64,000 bases of DNA from Halichoerus grypus (GCF_964656455.1 NC_135715.1:165322437-165386436), one strand, 5' to 3'. Counted from the stretch's first letter, positions 21,040 through 32,999 are shown. Notes: generated by a model not told the origin, from the sequence alone. Program-made: numbers and translations.

Positions 21040-22190
21040 ACATCATTTTATTATTTGTAAAATACCTGGATGTGCCATAATTTACTTGACATGGCGAAAA
21101 CCCTACAATTATATTAAATGGAAAAGCAAACACCAACTCCATATACTCGGATTCAAATTTTATTTTTTAAAAATGCAGCTTATATAATGCATGCATGTGC
21201 AGAAAAAGACAGGAAGGAAAGGGATAAAGATGGATATTTCTGAATAGAATTGTGATTTTTACCCATATTTTTCATATTTTCAAAAATGAATATGTATTAC
21301 AAAGAAAACAAATCATTAGTTGATCTCAATTCATTCCTAATGTTTGATTCTCCAAACAGCATTGTAGTAATTAGTGATAACCACGAAGAGCTTACTTAGT
21401 GTATTCTCAGAATCATGGGGGATATGAAGAAGTTAAGACGGGGATCCTCTCAAGTTGCTTATGAGATAAGACGCCATTATTGTTTGTCAAAAGAGAACCT
21501 GATGTGTGAAAAGGCTCAAAGCAGAGGGAAGAGGAATTCTGAGGGGAAAGGGTCACAGGGTTGGGTTTTCAGAGCTGGCTGTACAGGGGAGAATGAGTAA
21601 GATTTGGTAATATACAAAGGGGGACCATATATAATCTGAACATTTCTTGCAGGTTTGTATGAGATGGAACAATAGTGGTGGTGGTATATGTGATAAAATT
21701 CTGATCTAAATTTTAAAAGGGAAAGGAGCCAAGAGCATTATCCTCTGCTTAGAATGTTAACGTAGTAAATAAGTACTGTGAAATCTTGTTCTCTGTGATA
21801 ATGTGGCTCACTACTCCATTCCAAGCCCGACCTTTTTTATGTCATGGTGCACATAGAAAATGAAGTGTTTTCATAGCACTAAGTTAAGGAGTATTTTGAG
21901 TGTTTATTTGGCGGTTAGTAGAACAAAATATTATATTTTCTTCATATGCTATAATAACGAAAATCAGTAAAACCCAAGTATTAGAGAAGATTTTAAATAC
22001 TGATTTTGTGTAAAATTCCCAAACACATTTTTAAAACACCTTAATGAGAAACTTGATCTTGCTTTCTAGAGAGAACTGGTAAATATCAAGTTGCATGCTT
22101 GATATGGCTATATCCAATTCTCGATCAAGATATTTTAATAGGTCTTCGAATTCTTGGTAGTCACCATTGACAAGAAACTTTCTTTACATA
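21040..22190. other. Intergenic, AT-rich
   Basis: No gene or named repeat recognised; the longest frame is 61 codons. Confidence 0.45.
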
Positions 22191-22210
22191 AGTAGCTGAT
22201 GAAACAATTT

Positions 22211-22780
22211 TTTTTGTTTTTGTTTTTGTTTGTTTTTTTAAAATTTTATTATGTTAGTCATCATACATTACATCATTAGTTTTTGATGTAGTGTTCCATG
22301 AATCATTGTTTGCTTATAACACCCAGTGCTCCATGCAATACGTGCCCTCCTTAATACGCATCACTGGGCTAACCCATCCCCCCACCCCCTCCCCTCTAGA
22401 ACCCTCAGTTTGTTTCTCAGAGTCCATAGTCTCTCATGGTTCATCTCCCCCTCCGATTTCCCCCCCTTCATTTTTCCCTTCCTAGTATCTTCTTCTTCTT
22501 CTTCTTTTTTTTAAACATATAATGTATTATTTGTTTCAGAGGTACAGGTCTGTGATTCATCAGTCTTACACAATTGACAGCGCTCACCATAGCACATACC
22601 CTCCCCAGTGTCCATCACCCAGCCATCCCATCCTTCCTACCCCCCTCCACTCCAGCAACCCTCAGTTTGTTTCCTGAGATTAAGAGTCTCTTATGGTTTG
22701 TCTCCCTCTCTGGTTTCATCTTGTTTCATTTTTTCCTCCCTTCCCCTGTGATCCACTGTCTTGTTTCTCAAATACCTTAT
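22211..22780 (-). mobile_element. 5'-truncated L1 insertion, minus orientation
   Basis: This is the carnivore L1 3' end read in reverse (tttgatgtagtgttccatga, aacacccagtgctccatgca), extending through a C-rich 3' UTR to 22780. It is flanked by agctgatgaaacaattt (about 22193) and agctgatgaaataattt (about 22781), a target-site duplication. Confidence 0.9.
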
Positions 22781-23138
22781 AGCTGATGAAATAATTTTAA
22801 ACCATTTTTAAAACCATTCAAAAATTGAAAATTCTATTTAGGGCCTAACAGCTCTTCTTGTTCTGTCATTGACAAATGCAGTGTTGATTTTTTGTGTGTG
22901 ATGATACAAATGGGTTTGAAATGCAATTGAATTTTTTCGTATCAAGTATTTCCAAATAATAATGAAGTTCTGATTGTGTGTGTGTGTTGTTAGAACAGTC
23001 ACCCTGCAACTAGTTTGGACATCTCTAAGCAAATAGATATAAGTCAACAGAAGAGATTTGGGGCATCTACCTGGACCTGTACTTATGAGGAGCTGGCCTT
23101 CCCCAAAGCCAACTGTCTGCACCTCACCATTGAAACTG

Positions 23139-23315
23139 TCAGCAGCTGGAGTGTCCCTCGTCCATGATGGTCAGCAGCTCAGCCAGCAGCAGGCTTCTTA
23201 AGTAGCTGTCCGGGTAATGGGACACATTCTTGGCTTCACACAACACATCACAGCACAGCAGGGAAATCCAATGCTTCTCATCTTCTTTATCTGTAGGAAC
23301 CAAGGGGTGAGCCAT
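23139..23315 (-). other. Unidentified 58-codon open frame next to a splice-acceptor-like site
   Basis: On the minus strand an ATG at 23315 opens a frame containing DKEDEKHWISLLCCDVLCEA and SYLRSLLLAELLTIMDEG, ending at a TGA at 23139-23141. Inside it, TTGGTTCCTACAG looks like a splice acceptor, so the piece could be an exon with flanking intron from another gene. I do not recognise the protein. Its first half lies in a 127-bp segment that is repeated 670 bp downstream. Confidence 0.35.
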
Positions 23316-23339
23316 CAGGCCCCACTCTGTCTAGGCTAC
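23213..23339. repeat. 127-bp direct repeat, copy A
   Basis: The segment is identical base for base to 23883-24009. The flanks on both sides are unrelated. It does not look like a common interspersed repeat. Confidence 0.97.
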
Positions 23340-23882
23340 CCCTTCTAGGGAGCGCTAGGTGAGGAGGTTACTGGCCAAAAGTTGCTTTGGCTGCCCAGCC
23401 CTTTGTGGCTACCCAAAAGGCTTAGGAGGTAGAGATCTCCTGACACTTTTAACCCATTTGTGGCACATGGGTGTGCTGGGGCTCACTGATGGGTCCAGGG
23501 AACCAAAGTCTTTACATTTCCCGACCTCCCTTACAGCTTGAATTCCACATGTGACCTGGCTTCCTCCAAGCAGATGTGCCCACTTGAGATTAAGAAGACC
23601 CAGATGAGATGGAAACCATTATTTCTGCCAACATTTGTGGAGCATTTGATTTTTCTGGACTAGCAACAGCAGAGGTCCCAGGGTGTGGTGCAGCAGGATG
23701 TGGCGCAGCCGTTTTGCTGGTGGGGATTGAGGCGAAGGTGCTGTGTCTCCAGAACTAACAACCAGGCAGTGTCTTCATGATTTCCCAGCTTCCGTGCGGT
23801 CAGCAGAGATAGGAGCTCTTCTGGACAGCCAGTTTTGTGCTGGTGGTCTGAGTGTCACGCCTGGAAGTCAGACTAGAGGCTA
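23340..23882. other. Spacer between the 127-bp repeats
   Basis: Unique sequence of fairly high GC content; no recognised gene. The 60-codon frame at 23359-23541 has no match I can name. Confidence 0.4.
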
Positions 23883-24009
23883 GGTAATGGGACACATTCT
23901 TGGCTTCACACAACACATCACAGCACAGCAGGGAAATCCAATGCTTCTCATCTTCTTTATCTGTAGGAACCAAGGGGTGAGCCATCAGGCCCCACTCTGT
24001 CTAGGCTAC
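23883..24009. repeat. 127-bp direct repeat, copy B
   Basis: Identical to 23213-23339. On the minus strand the shared open frame is carried on from here into unrelated sequence, ending at 23800. Confidence 0.97.
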
Positions 24010-24133
24010 AAGGTGCCTGCAAGGACTAAAAGAGCCTTGTAGGAAGAAGCAGCCTTCTGCTAATGGCCAGAAGTTTACATCCAAGCACACTGTGTTTAAG
24101 CTAGATAGAGTGGTTTCTGTTAAAGATACTAGA

Positions 24134-24240
24134 ATGTATCTATCTATATCTATCTATCTATCTATCTATCTGTCTATCTATCTATCTATCTATCTATCAT
24201 CTATCTATCTATCTATCTATCTGTCATCTATCTATCTATC
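24134..24240. repeat. (ATCT)n microsatellite
   Basis: About 107 bp of TATC/ATCT units with a few TGTC and CATC interruptions. Confidence 0.97.
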
Positions 24241-24268
24241 CTGGAGCCAAAAATTGGATACCTTTTTA

Positions 24269-24468
24269 TTTTTTTAAAAATATTTTATTTATTTGTTTGA
24301 CAGAGAGAGACACAGCGAGAGAGGGAACACAAGCGGGGGGAGTGGGAGAGGGAGAAGCAGGCTTCCCGCGGAGCAGGGAGCCCGATACGGGGCTCGATCC
24401 CAGGACCCTGGGATCGTGACCTGAGCCAAAGGCAGACACTTAACGACTGAGCCACCCAGGCGCCCCTA
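24269..24468 (-). mobile_element. CAN-SINE, minus orientation
   Basis: TATTTTATTTATTTGTTTGACAGAG, a GA-rich body, and an end reading GAGCCACCCAGGCGCCCC. A 13-base duplication (ggataccttttta) lies at 24256-24268 and 24469-24481. It inserted just after the ATCT microsatellite. Confidence 0.96.
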
Positions 24469-24481
24469 GGATACCTTTTTA

Positions 24482-25539
24482 AAAAGCTTTCTGAATTTTG
24501 CTGCAAAGAATTTCAAGGTTAGAGACATACATCATGTTACTAAGACCCAGTAGGACTATCATGTATACTGCCCGCTGGTTTTACGTGTACCTCGCCCTCA
24601 GGAGGTTCTTTCAGGCAGCAATAAATGTTCCCTGGCAGATGAAAGGCGAGACCAGCCCTCCTCTCTTATTTTCTGCTGGTACACCCAGTTGTCACCATAC
24701 TTCTCCGGTTTTCAACTCTGGAACTCTGCCAGTTCCATCTCAGGCAATCTCTACACTAGGACCCACATCATCCCGAAGAGGAAAAGAATAACATCTAACT
24801 TTTGCCTAATTGTTTCAGGAAATCCATTCCTATTTTTGCAAAAAAAAAAAAAGCAGTGAATGGGGGAAAGATGTGGAATTCATTAAATACATAAAGACTC
24901 TGATCTTGTCATAACTTTTAAGTTAAATTAGACAAAAAAGCTAATGCTATAATATTTGGGAAACTTTGAAGTGCTTTGATGTCACTTAGACTCATCAGAA
25001 AATCTCCCGTCTACCTTATTAAATGCTAGCCTCAAAGAAAAGATAACGGAAACCGGGCAATGTCCTCTTCACCAGCTCGCGGTTCACATCGAGTTGCATC
25101 CACGGCTAGTGCCCCTGCTGTAGCCGAGAGGGGGGCCCACGCAGTCCAATCCACGGGGCTGTGCCTTCGAAGTGCCCGCTCTCTCCCAGCTGCCCCCGGG
25201 CGGGACCCGCCACGGGCATGGGGCTGTAAGAGGGCTCCCTCGCTCCCTCCGTGTCCTCCTCAGGGAGCACCAGGCTCCACAGCCATCTACCTCAAAGCCC
25301 CCCTGTGGGCCAGGGCAGGGAAATCAGAACAGGTTTTCCAGGCTCAGCCTCCTACCTTGCCCAGCAATATTTCTTGGGTGACGTGGGTAAACACGTAGCC
25401 ACAAAGAAAAACAGATGCAAGCAAGGCAGCACGGCCATCGCCACCCTCCGTCTGCTGGATTCTATTCATCTCGTAGAATGGATACTGTACCCCCTGAACA
25501 GTAACTTCGCATTGCCCTTCCTGCCAGCCCCTGTCAACC
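24482..25539. other. Intergenic with a GC-rich islet
   Basis: Mostly AT-rich, but 25060-25340 is much richer in GC and CpG. Overlapping open frames of 112 and 113 codons occur there in different phases; neither is recognised. Confidence 0.5.
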
Positions 25540-25800
25540 ACCATTTTCTCTCCGTCTGTATGAATTTTAATCACTCTAGCTACCTCATATGAGTGGAATC
25601 ATACAGTATTTGTCCTTTTGTGTGATGGCTTATTTTGCTCAGCGTAGGGTCCTCCAGGTCCATCCATGTGGTAGTAGGTGTCAGCATTTCCTTCCTCTCT
25701 AGGGCTGAGTAATATCCTACTGTATGTATAGGCCACATTTTATTTATTCATCATCTATCCATAGACACTTGGGTTGCTGCCATCTCTTGTATCAGTGTGT
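25540..25800 (-). mobile_element. Old L1 3' fragment, minus orientation
   Basis: The phrases tgagtggaatcatacagta, cctccaggtccatccatgtg, ggctgagtaatatcctactg and agacacttgggttgctgcc are the familiar antisense L1 3' region. Confidence 0.85.
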
Positions 25801-26129
25801 TGTGGGTTTTTTCCCCCCTTAGAAACATGTTATTCTCTTGAGTGTCAAACTGTTTTAAATATTGGTCTCTCATTTCTAGAGCATTTTCTTACCCTAAAAA
25901 TGATATATTTCTGTCTCTCTTATCTATCATCTCCTCTCCTTAGAGTCTTTAGTTGTTTATTTTTTTAATTAAGCATGTTACTGTAGTATATTTTATGTGT
26001 CCTGATATCATTTCACTGTGGATTTAATATTTGGAAATAGCAAAAAGTCACATAGGGCAAATTTGATGAGCTGAGAGGCTGATTATGTTACAATAGCAAC
26101 GACCGATTACGAGGTGACGCTTATAAGCC

Positions 26130-26290
26130 GGGTACTCAGTATGCAAGCCCTTCATCCTTAATCTCGTTCAGTCCATACCACAACCCTGTCTGGTGACTAT
26201 TAACAAATATTAGTATAATTTTATAGATGAGAAACTTGATACTCAAGGGCATTCAGTGACTTTCCTAGGGGTACACAATTAGAAAAAAGA
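26130..26290 (-). repeat. MIR fragment split by a SINE
   Basis: A MIR in reverse: ccataccacaaccctgtc, ttatagatgagaaacttgat, gactttcctaggggtacac. It appears to continue at about 26478-26515 (gctagatccacaacccaagt) after the SINE. Confidence 0.75.
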
Positions 26291-26291
26291 G

Positions 26292-26477
26292 CGGGATGCT
26301 TGGGTGGCTCAGTTGGTTAAGTGTCTGCCCTCAGCTCAGGTCATGATCCCGGGGTCCTGGGGTCGAGCCCCGCATCAGGCTCCCTGCTCCGCGGGAAGCC
26401 TGCTTCTCCCTCTGCCCACTGCCCCTGCTTGTGCTCTCTCTCTGTGATAAATACATAAACAAACAAACAAACAGACA
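26292..26477 (+). mobile_element. CAN-SINE, plus orientation
   Basis: It begins gcgggatgcttgggtggctc. A tRNA-like A box (tggctcagttggttaag) and B box (gggtcgagcccc) are visible, then a CT-rich body and an AAAC-repeat tail. It is the only plus-strand SINE in the window and is inserted into an older MIR. Confidence 0.95.
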
Positions 26478-26544
26478 GAGCTAGATCCACAACCCAAGTC
26501 CTTCTGACCCCAAAGCACATGTATGTATCATTACATTATTTCTA

Positions 26545-26660
26545 GAACTTTCCTGATGATCACATTTACTTGCATTCTTGATGAAAATACAAATTCCTGG
26601 GCCCTTTCCCAGATACACTGAATCAAAATCTACAGAGAATGGGCCTGAAAAAGTTACACT
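26545..26660 (+). mobile_element. MER5-like fragment
   Basis: gatgaaaatacaaattcctg, ggccctttcccagata and actgaatcaaaatctacaga follow the middle of MER5A. Confidence 0.6.
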
Positions 26661-26924
26661 GCTTGACATCATGGTATCTCCACCATGTTTAGGTTAAACA
26701 TGTAACATCATGTAACAGGAGATTGTGTTGTGCAGCTCAGGGCTGCAGGCAGTTCCAGCCACAGACACTCAGAAATGTTAGGAGCATTAGTCATTGGAAT
26801 GACAGTAGAGGATTCAAAGTGACTTCTTTGAAAGACAATACTTATTTGAATGTTCTGCTGTGTAGTCATTAAAATGAGCAGCCTCACTGCCATGTAGGCA
26901 CAACTCCCGTTAGGATAAAGAGAT

Positions 26925-27110
26925 TGCATTTTATAGTGGAAAGAGTAAGACAGCCCTGGTCTGGGATCCTGGGGAAGTCTCTTCGCTCTTCCGAGCCTTG
27001 ATTTCTGCATATGTAAAATGGGGATGCTAATGCCCAGTTTGAAGGACTATTGTATATATTAGAAATAAACATATATACCTTGTCATGTGATAGGTGCTTC
27101 ATAATTGGTA
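26925..27110 (+). repeat. MIR fragment
   Basis: ttttatagtggaaagagtaa, tgatttctgcatatgtaaaa and a tgtgataggtgcttcataat end fit MIR. Confidence 0.7.
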
Positions 27111-28384
27111 GTTCTGATAATGATAAAGCAAATTTTCCATGGCGATTGTAAATGTGAGCCGCAATCCTTGGCAGTGATCATTGTGTAATAAATTAGGCCA
27201 CCAGGGTTTCCAGCTGACGTAAGTCTGGAGCTGAATCTAGAAAAAAGTGTGCAGAGAAGCTTCTGTGGCTTTCTTATGTAGATAAGGGCCGTGGGGGAGG
27301 GGGGGACGGGGGAGCTGCAATATTTTAAAAGGAATTTTATAGTGCAAAGAGCAAGAAATGAATGACACTGTCCCCTAGGTGGTGCTGCATCATCGTGAAA
27401 AGGCAAGTGGGAAACTTGGTATTTTTAGAGGTGACTTCCTTGTGGTTTGAATTTCAAATAAGAGCAGGACAGCTCCCTGGGACGTCTGGGAAAAAATGAC
27501 CGAGAAGAAAGAGTCTTTTTAGTAGGATTGAGTGTACAATACTCTGGCCCGTGAGGCCCCATCAGGTCTTGGGTTTGCTGTAGTTGGAAACAGGAAGCGT
27601 GGTCAGGCCAACTTTTATTCATTCCCTGTTGGAGCTGTGACTGATTTTGACAGATCGAAAACCATTTATAACACTGCTGTGGGGGATAGTTTAGCCTGGG
27701 ATATTAGGTCTGGCCCCTGTAGGGACCGAGTATGAGATTGGAGGGATGTGAAGATCCCTGGAATATTCAAATATATATGCTAATGAATTTTCACAAGAAT
27801 AGCCCTTTATTGTTCTGTGCGTATCACTGTGCATTTCTCAGCTACCCTTGTCCTTTCCAACCTCAATTTCTGGGCAACCTATTTTTTATTCGGCATCAGA
27901 AGCGATAGCATCTGGGAAGTGAATCTGATGAATTCTGTCTGGCAACCAACATCCTTCAGACTGCCAGATCCTGGGGGGAGAAAACCGAGATGCTCAGGAG
28001 TTGGTTCAGGGCCAGATATACCTGTCCTTGAGGTCCCAGTGATGGGGGAAGGAGGCTGGCCAAATGCGGAACTTCTGAAACTCCACTTCCTGAGTTCATT
28101 TCCATTTTGGCAAAATGTGACTTTGGTTTCCAAGAGAAAGACTTCGCATGTATTAAAATGTCTCAGTTGCTGAAGTTGCTTTGTGTCCTCCACTAAAGCC
28201 TTCTGCCATCAATCCCTATCTCCCAACACATTTTCAAATGTGGTGTCTTTGGGAGGTAACCATAGCAACAGAGCTTATTCAGAAATGCCTGAATCTAGGC
28301 AATAAAGGGAGAGGCAACCCCATGGTATTTTTCCCTGGAAATTCACAGGACACTGTGGATTCTAATAGTTGCCTCGGCTGAGTA
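27111..28384. other. Intergenic, mixed unique sequence
   Basis: It holds a G-quadruplex-type run at 27286-27312 and an X-box-like site at 28256-28269. Open frames of 118 (plus) and 104 (minus) codons overlap at 27817-28193; neither is recognised. Confidence 0.45.
28256..28269. promoter_or_regulatory. X-box-like site (RFX)
   Basis: GTAACCATAGCAAC fits GTNRCC-N2-RGYAAC with no mismatch. It lies about 11 kb from the end of FASTKD2 with no nearby gene start, so it could be a distal element or chance. Confidence 0.35.
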
Positions 28385-28910
28385 CTGTTAGCTATGTTCT
28401 AGGCACTGTGCTACTTTAAGACATTTGATTCTTAGGACCACTCTCTGGGGTAGTCGTCATTGTCCTTTTAAAACAGCTGAGAGAACTGTAGCACAGAGAT
28501 TTTGGTGGCTGCTCCGTGGTTGTACAGCTAGTGAGATCCACTGGGGCCCGAAATCAAAGGGCCCCCGATATGCCCTGCATGGGCTGCCTTGCAGGGAAAG
28601 CTGGAGAGAAGTCTTTCAATGTCTATTTTGCAGGTAGTGAAAGTGAGTCACCGAAACATGGAAATTGTTCAAGGTAACAGCTGCAGAACCTCTGCCCCCA
28701 TCTCACTAACACCCTTCTGTTATATGTAGCTCTAGAGCTCCCAGGGTTATCTTATCTGATGCTCAGAGCGAGGCTTTGTGATGACCGTATTTGTATCTAT
28801 TTACAGATGAGGACATTGAGACATGAAGAGGTTAAATGACATTTCTCAAGGTCACAGCTATCATGTTGAAGAATAAGAAACCAAATCCATCTCTCATTTC
28901 ATGTTGACTT
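28385..28910 (-). repeat. Two MIR-type fragments, minus orientation
   Basis: 28385-28540 (ctaggcactgtgctacttta, ttgtacagctagtgagatcc) and 28720-28900 (tttacagatgaggacattga, tttctcaaggtcacagctat) look like MIR in reverse. Confidence 0.65.
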
Positions 28911-30640
28911 CTTAGATTTGGTGCTTTAAAAATATTTCATCTCTCCATCCATCCACCTATTCATCACTTTCATAAGAATTTATGAAAGAATTAAGTACCT
29001 TATATTATGTATGTTTGACAAGGTTTTCAGGATTAACTTTAATTGAACAGAGATGAATTTCACTATAAATATGAGACCATCCTTGACCTGTGTGCTGTGG
29101 AAATACTGTTGATGAGTATAAACTTTTATATGTCAGAATTACATATCCTAATGAATCTAAAAATCCATACTTCATGTGTTATAGATATGAAATCATATTC
29201 ATCTCTGTAAATTGCCTAAAATGATAACAGAGAAGGATATTATGCTTAAAATACTTGATTAAGTCAAAAAGCTCATATATTCTCAAGAGAAACATGATCT
29301 GTAATCCTAGCTAGAGCCACCTGCCATACAGGGAGCCGAGGGTATAGAGAGGAAGGGAGAGGGGATGGTTCTCATCCTGGAGGGCATGTTGGTGGCTTGG
29401 ACTCACTGTTCACTCAGTGAAGTGTAGCCATGACTCATGGAGTGATGCTCCAGAGACCTTGACTCAGAATTCTTTTGAGATCTTGATGTGGGTCCTTTGA
29501 ACATGGCGGGGCGTGGAGATAGGATCCTGACTCTAGCCTGCAGAAGCCCAAAGGCAGGAGACTGCCTGGAGCTGCTTCTGTTGGCAGAGCCAATGCAGAG
29601 GGCAGTGTGACAGGGCTCTAGGCTTCCAGGTTGGGCTGGGAAGGGGAATGGCACGGATGGCTAATACCTGCTTGAGTCTTCCTGAAAGGCATCGCCCTAG
29701 AGGACTTCCTGCCAGGGCGCAGCAAACCCGGCAAGGAGAGTGCGTGTAGTGTTTTCACAGTCAGCCTGAGAGAGCACTGTGGGGGTAAGGGCGGGGACAC
29801 TGTGGTGTCAGAGGGCAGCACCCAGTGGAAAGGGGGATGGTCGTGTCTCTTAAGAACCCCGCAACACTCACGTGAGGAGGAGCCAGCATCGGTGCAGCCG
29901 ACACACCAAAGGCATCTTCACAGAAGACAAGGTCATCAGTCAACAGACCCTTTATCCCTTGTCTCTCGTCTCCGTCCTGACCCCGCAGGAGCCAAAAGTA
30001 GCACAGCGAGTGGGGCAGGGGGACTGGGAGAAAGAACAGGGTGGACAAACAGCAGAAGCAGAGCCTCGCTCACTACTGAGCGGGGAAAAGGAACCTTAAG
30101 TGGGCGAGGGATTAGAAGGCTTTGAGAATAGGTGAGTAGATGAACTCTTAATACCTGCACACGAAGCTGTTCTACTATCCGGGGGTGACCAAAAGCGCTC
30201 CAGTGCGTGTCTGAGCTGTCCTTGCTGGGGGAGGAGGGAGAGCGAGCAGAGCCGCAATGGCGGGCAGGGGAGGGAAGAAAATGGAGCCACCTGCAGCCCC
30301 ACGCCCCATCTGGCCTGTACAATAGGCTGGTTTCACCTCCCAGTAGCCTCTCAGGGCCATGATAGATTTTCAAAGGAAATGCTGGATTTCCTTTCCTTGC
30401 TCCTTCACCCGCAGCAGCGAAGCTCACTCCAGAATCCATATCCTATGTGTTTTTTTTCTTTCAACTTCTGGCTAAAGAAGAACCTCCTGCCCTCTTCTGC
30501 TTGGCTTCACATTTTCCCGTGAGGATTACTCCTAGAGAGAAAGGATCCTTGTTCCATCGCTTGCAGGCCAGAGCTGCAAACTCCCTCCCAGGAACTTTGT
30601 AGGGCCTTCAGGACGAGGCTGGAATCTGAAAGGGGAGTAA
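28911..30640. other. Intergenic; AT-rich then GC-rich, no gene supported
   Basis: From about 29470 to 30440 the GC content rises. The longest anonymous open frame in the window (167 codons, minus, 29936-30439) lies here. Its composition (Pro, Leu, Ser, Arg) and lack of any known motif argue against a real protein. Confidence 0.45.
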
Positions 30641-30937
30641 ACATGACTATTAGAAAAAATGATCCCTTGCGATAAAACATCCTCTGATATTGCTCATAAT
30701 AGCATAGAACGTTACGTGGTGCAGAGCCCAAACACGAGGTATTCATCTGCAATTATTTATGCTCACCAGGGAAAGGATTTTTTCCTGTTTATTGTTTTAT
30801 TCATGATTAGCCAGCAGTATAATGATAGGGTTATAATGATAACAACATGAAGAATGAAAATGTTCGAGGTGCAATTTGCAAGCAAGATGCTAACCCCAGA
30901 ATCCCTGAAAGTTTCAGAGGCAGGGAGTCTGTAATCG

Positions 30938-30982
30938 TGTGTGTGTGTGTGTGCGCGTGCGTGCCTGTGTCTGTCTGTCTCA
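30938..30982. repeat. GT-rich simple repeat
   Basis: Alternating GT/GC units, then CTGT units. Confidence 0.85.
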
Positions 30983-32040
30983 GTGGAGAGGAGAGGGGAT
31001 AAGTTTATCCTGAATAAGGAGTGGGTAGGAGCAGCCCGCGTATCCTTCTGTGTCTTCCTCAGCCTGCTTTGCGTTCAAGGTCAGGAGTGGCCCTCACAGG
31101 CCGCCTCTTTTCCTTCTATCCCTCACGCAGAATGAGAATTAATCATTCCCGGAGCTAGAATGATCTTTCCTACTTGTGAAAATCCATATGGAATTGTTTC
31201 TGAGAGGCAAGATTTCTATCTCAAACGTTCCAGAAAGTTCTAGCGTTCCAAGGGCTGACCTTGAGTCCTCAACATCCCCTTTCCCACCTTCTCAACTCTG
31301 GAACAGGGTTTGGTACCATGGCTTGTGACTTTCCCAAGGCTCCTGGGCCTGATCTGGCAGATAGAAAATGTATCCCCTCTACCTGAGGAAGCAAATTCTT
31401 TTGAGTATCCTAAGTCATGGCAAATCTTCATCTTTTGTATTTGGCTGTTGTTTTCACAAATGGTTAAAACTCCCTCACAGCTAACATTGGTGAATGAAAT
31501 TGATAAAACTGAGTAAAACTCTTCTTGGCCAAAACGTAGGCTTAAAGGGATGATTTTCTCCTAAGATGTAAAAGCTAGCTCTGGCAGCAGTTCCAAAGGA
31601 AAAAAATGTACCAAATATTTTGAACAATGACAGCATCATGGGAATGAATATATGGTGAGTTCCCAGGGAAACTATTTTAAGCTCAAACCCACATATATAA
31701 TATATAAAACACAATACTAGCCACTGTCTTTTAAGCTATTTTCTCAAAGGTTAATTAAATAAAACAATCCAACTTTGATGTATATGTTACTATGCCCATT
31801 TTCCAGATGAAAAAACCCAGACTTAGACTCACAAGCCACATGACTTTGAGCAGGTTATTTCGTGTTTCAGATTTGATCCAGGAGCCATACATCATGTATT
31901 CCATAACTTTATGCCAATCAAACAGAGGGCAAGTCATTTTCAAACAAATCTCATCAATTTTCTCTCATTTTTATATTACAATATGAATGTGCTGGTACAT
32001 TACACATACGTAATTTTTTTTTCATTTTTGAATTTCATCA
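30983..32040. other. Intergenic, no feature recognised
   Basis: Only short frames occur. A MIR-like piece may lie at 31785-31870 (cccattttccagatgaaaaa). Confidence 0.4.
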
Positions 32041-32057
32041 TAGATAAGACCCTCCTT

Positions 32058-32200
32058 CCCCTTTTTTTTTCTTTTTTTCTTCTCTTTTTTCCTTTCCTTT
32101 CCTTTCCTTTCCTTTCCTTTCCTTTCCTTTCCTTTCCTTTCCTTTCCTTTCCTTTCCTTTCCTTTCTTCTCTATTCCTTTCTTTTCTTTTCTTTCTTCTC
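32058..32200. repeat. (TTTCC)n pyrimidine microsatellite
   Basis: About 75 bp of pure CTTTC pentamers (32090-32165) inside a longer all-pyrimidine tract. The 142-codon frame over it is an artefact of the repeat. Confidence 0.97.
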
Positions 32201-32259
32201 CCCCTCCTCCTCCTCCCCTGTCATTGTCGTCGTCTTCTTCTTCTTTTGTATTTTGAACT

Positions 32260-32420
32260 GTAGAGAGGCAGGAGAACTAGAAGGCCACTGGACTGAGAAT
32301 CAAGAGACCCAAGTCCCAGCCTCTACCTCTGTCATTTAACTTCTTCAGGTCTTGGTTTCCTTGCCTGTATAACAAGGAGGTCACATAAACCTTCTCTAAG
32401 ACCTGAAGCTCTCCATTCTT
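32260..32420 (+). repeat. MIR fragment
   Basis: ggagaactagaaggccactg, caagtcccagcctctacct and ggtttccttgcctgtataac fit MIR. Confidence 0.75.
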
Positions 32421-32999
32421 TACAAATGATTCACAAAGCCTAGATTTCCAATTCCAGCTTTTGGCCAAAGGTCCTCCCCATTGCCCCAAGCTCCTAGGTG
32501 AGCAGGCCATCCTCCCAGAACGAAGAATACACAGTGCTGCGTAAATCAAATTCAACATTCATTTGCACTGCAAATAAAAGGTTTTACACAGTTAAAATGT
32601 TGGTGTGTGGGATTTAATGAGCTCCAGATGCCTGACCTCTGGAAAGAAATGATTTGGGGAACTGTAGCTGTGGAAGAGTCGAAGGGCATCCGCATCTGGT
32701 GTGAGTTACATGGAGTGAAGGGGATCGACCACATTTTTGTATTATTGCCAAGCTGGGGAAGGCGGAGATACCATGGAATCTGTGTGCTCACCTTCTGAGA
32801 TAATGCTGACACTCTTCAAACTTTCTCTCACTCTTCAGGAAGTTGTGGAGTCCAGTGGATCCTGACTTCCTTGCCACAGTTTTCCCCGGCTTTTCATGCC
32901 CTCAAGACCATTGGGATTTGGGTCTGCTCTGATGAAAGCAGGCTCTCTTGTTGCACGTGGCAGGGACTTTGACCACTTGTACTCATTTTGCTTGACTCT

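Noticed and set aside
24092..24277. 61-codon frame of S, I, Y, L
   Set aside because: It is the translated ATCT microsatellite.
27817..28193. Overlapping 118- and 104-codon frames on opposite strands
   Set aside because: No recognisable motif, no splice context and no start context; such mirrored frames are common by chance.
31911..32339. 142-codon frame rich in F, L and S
   Set aside because: Created by the CTTTC microsatellite.
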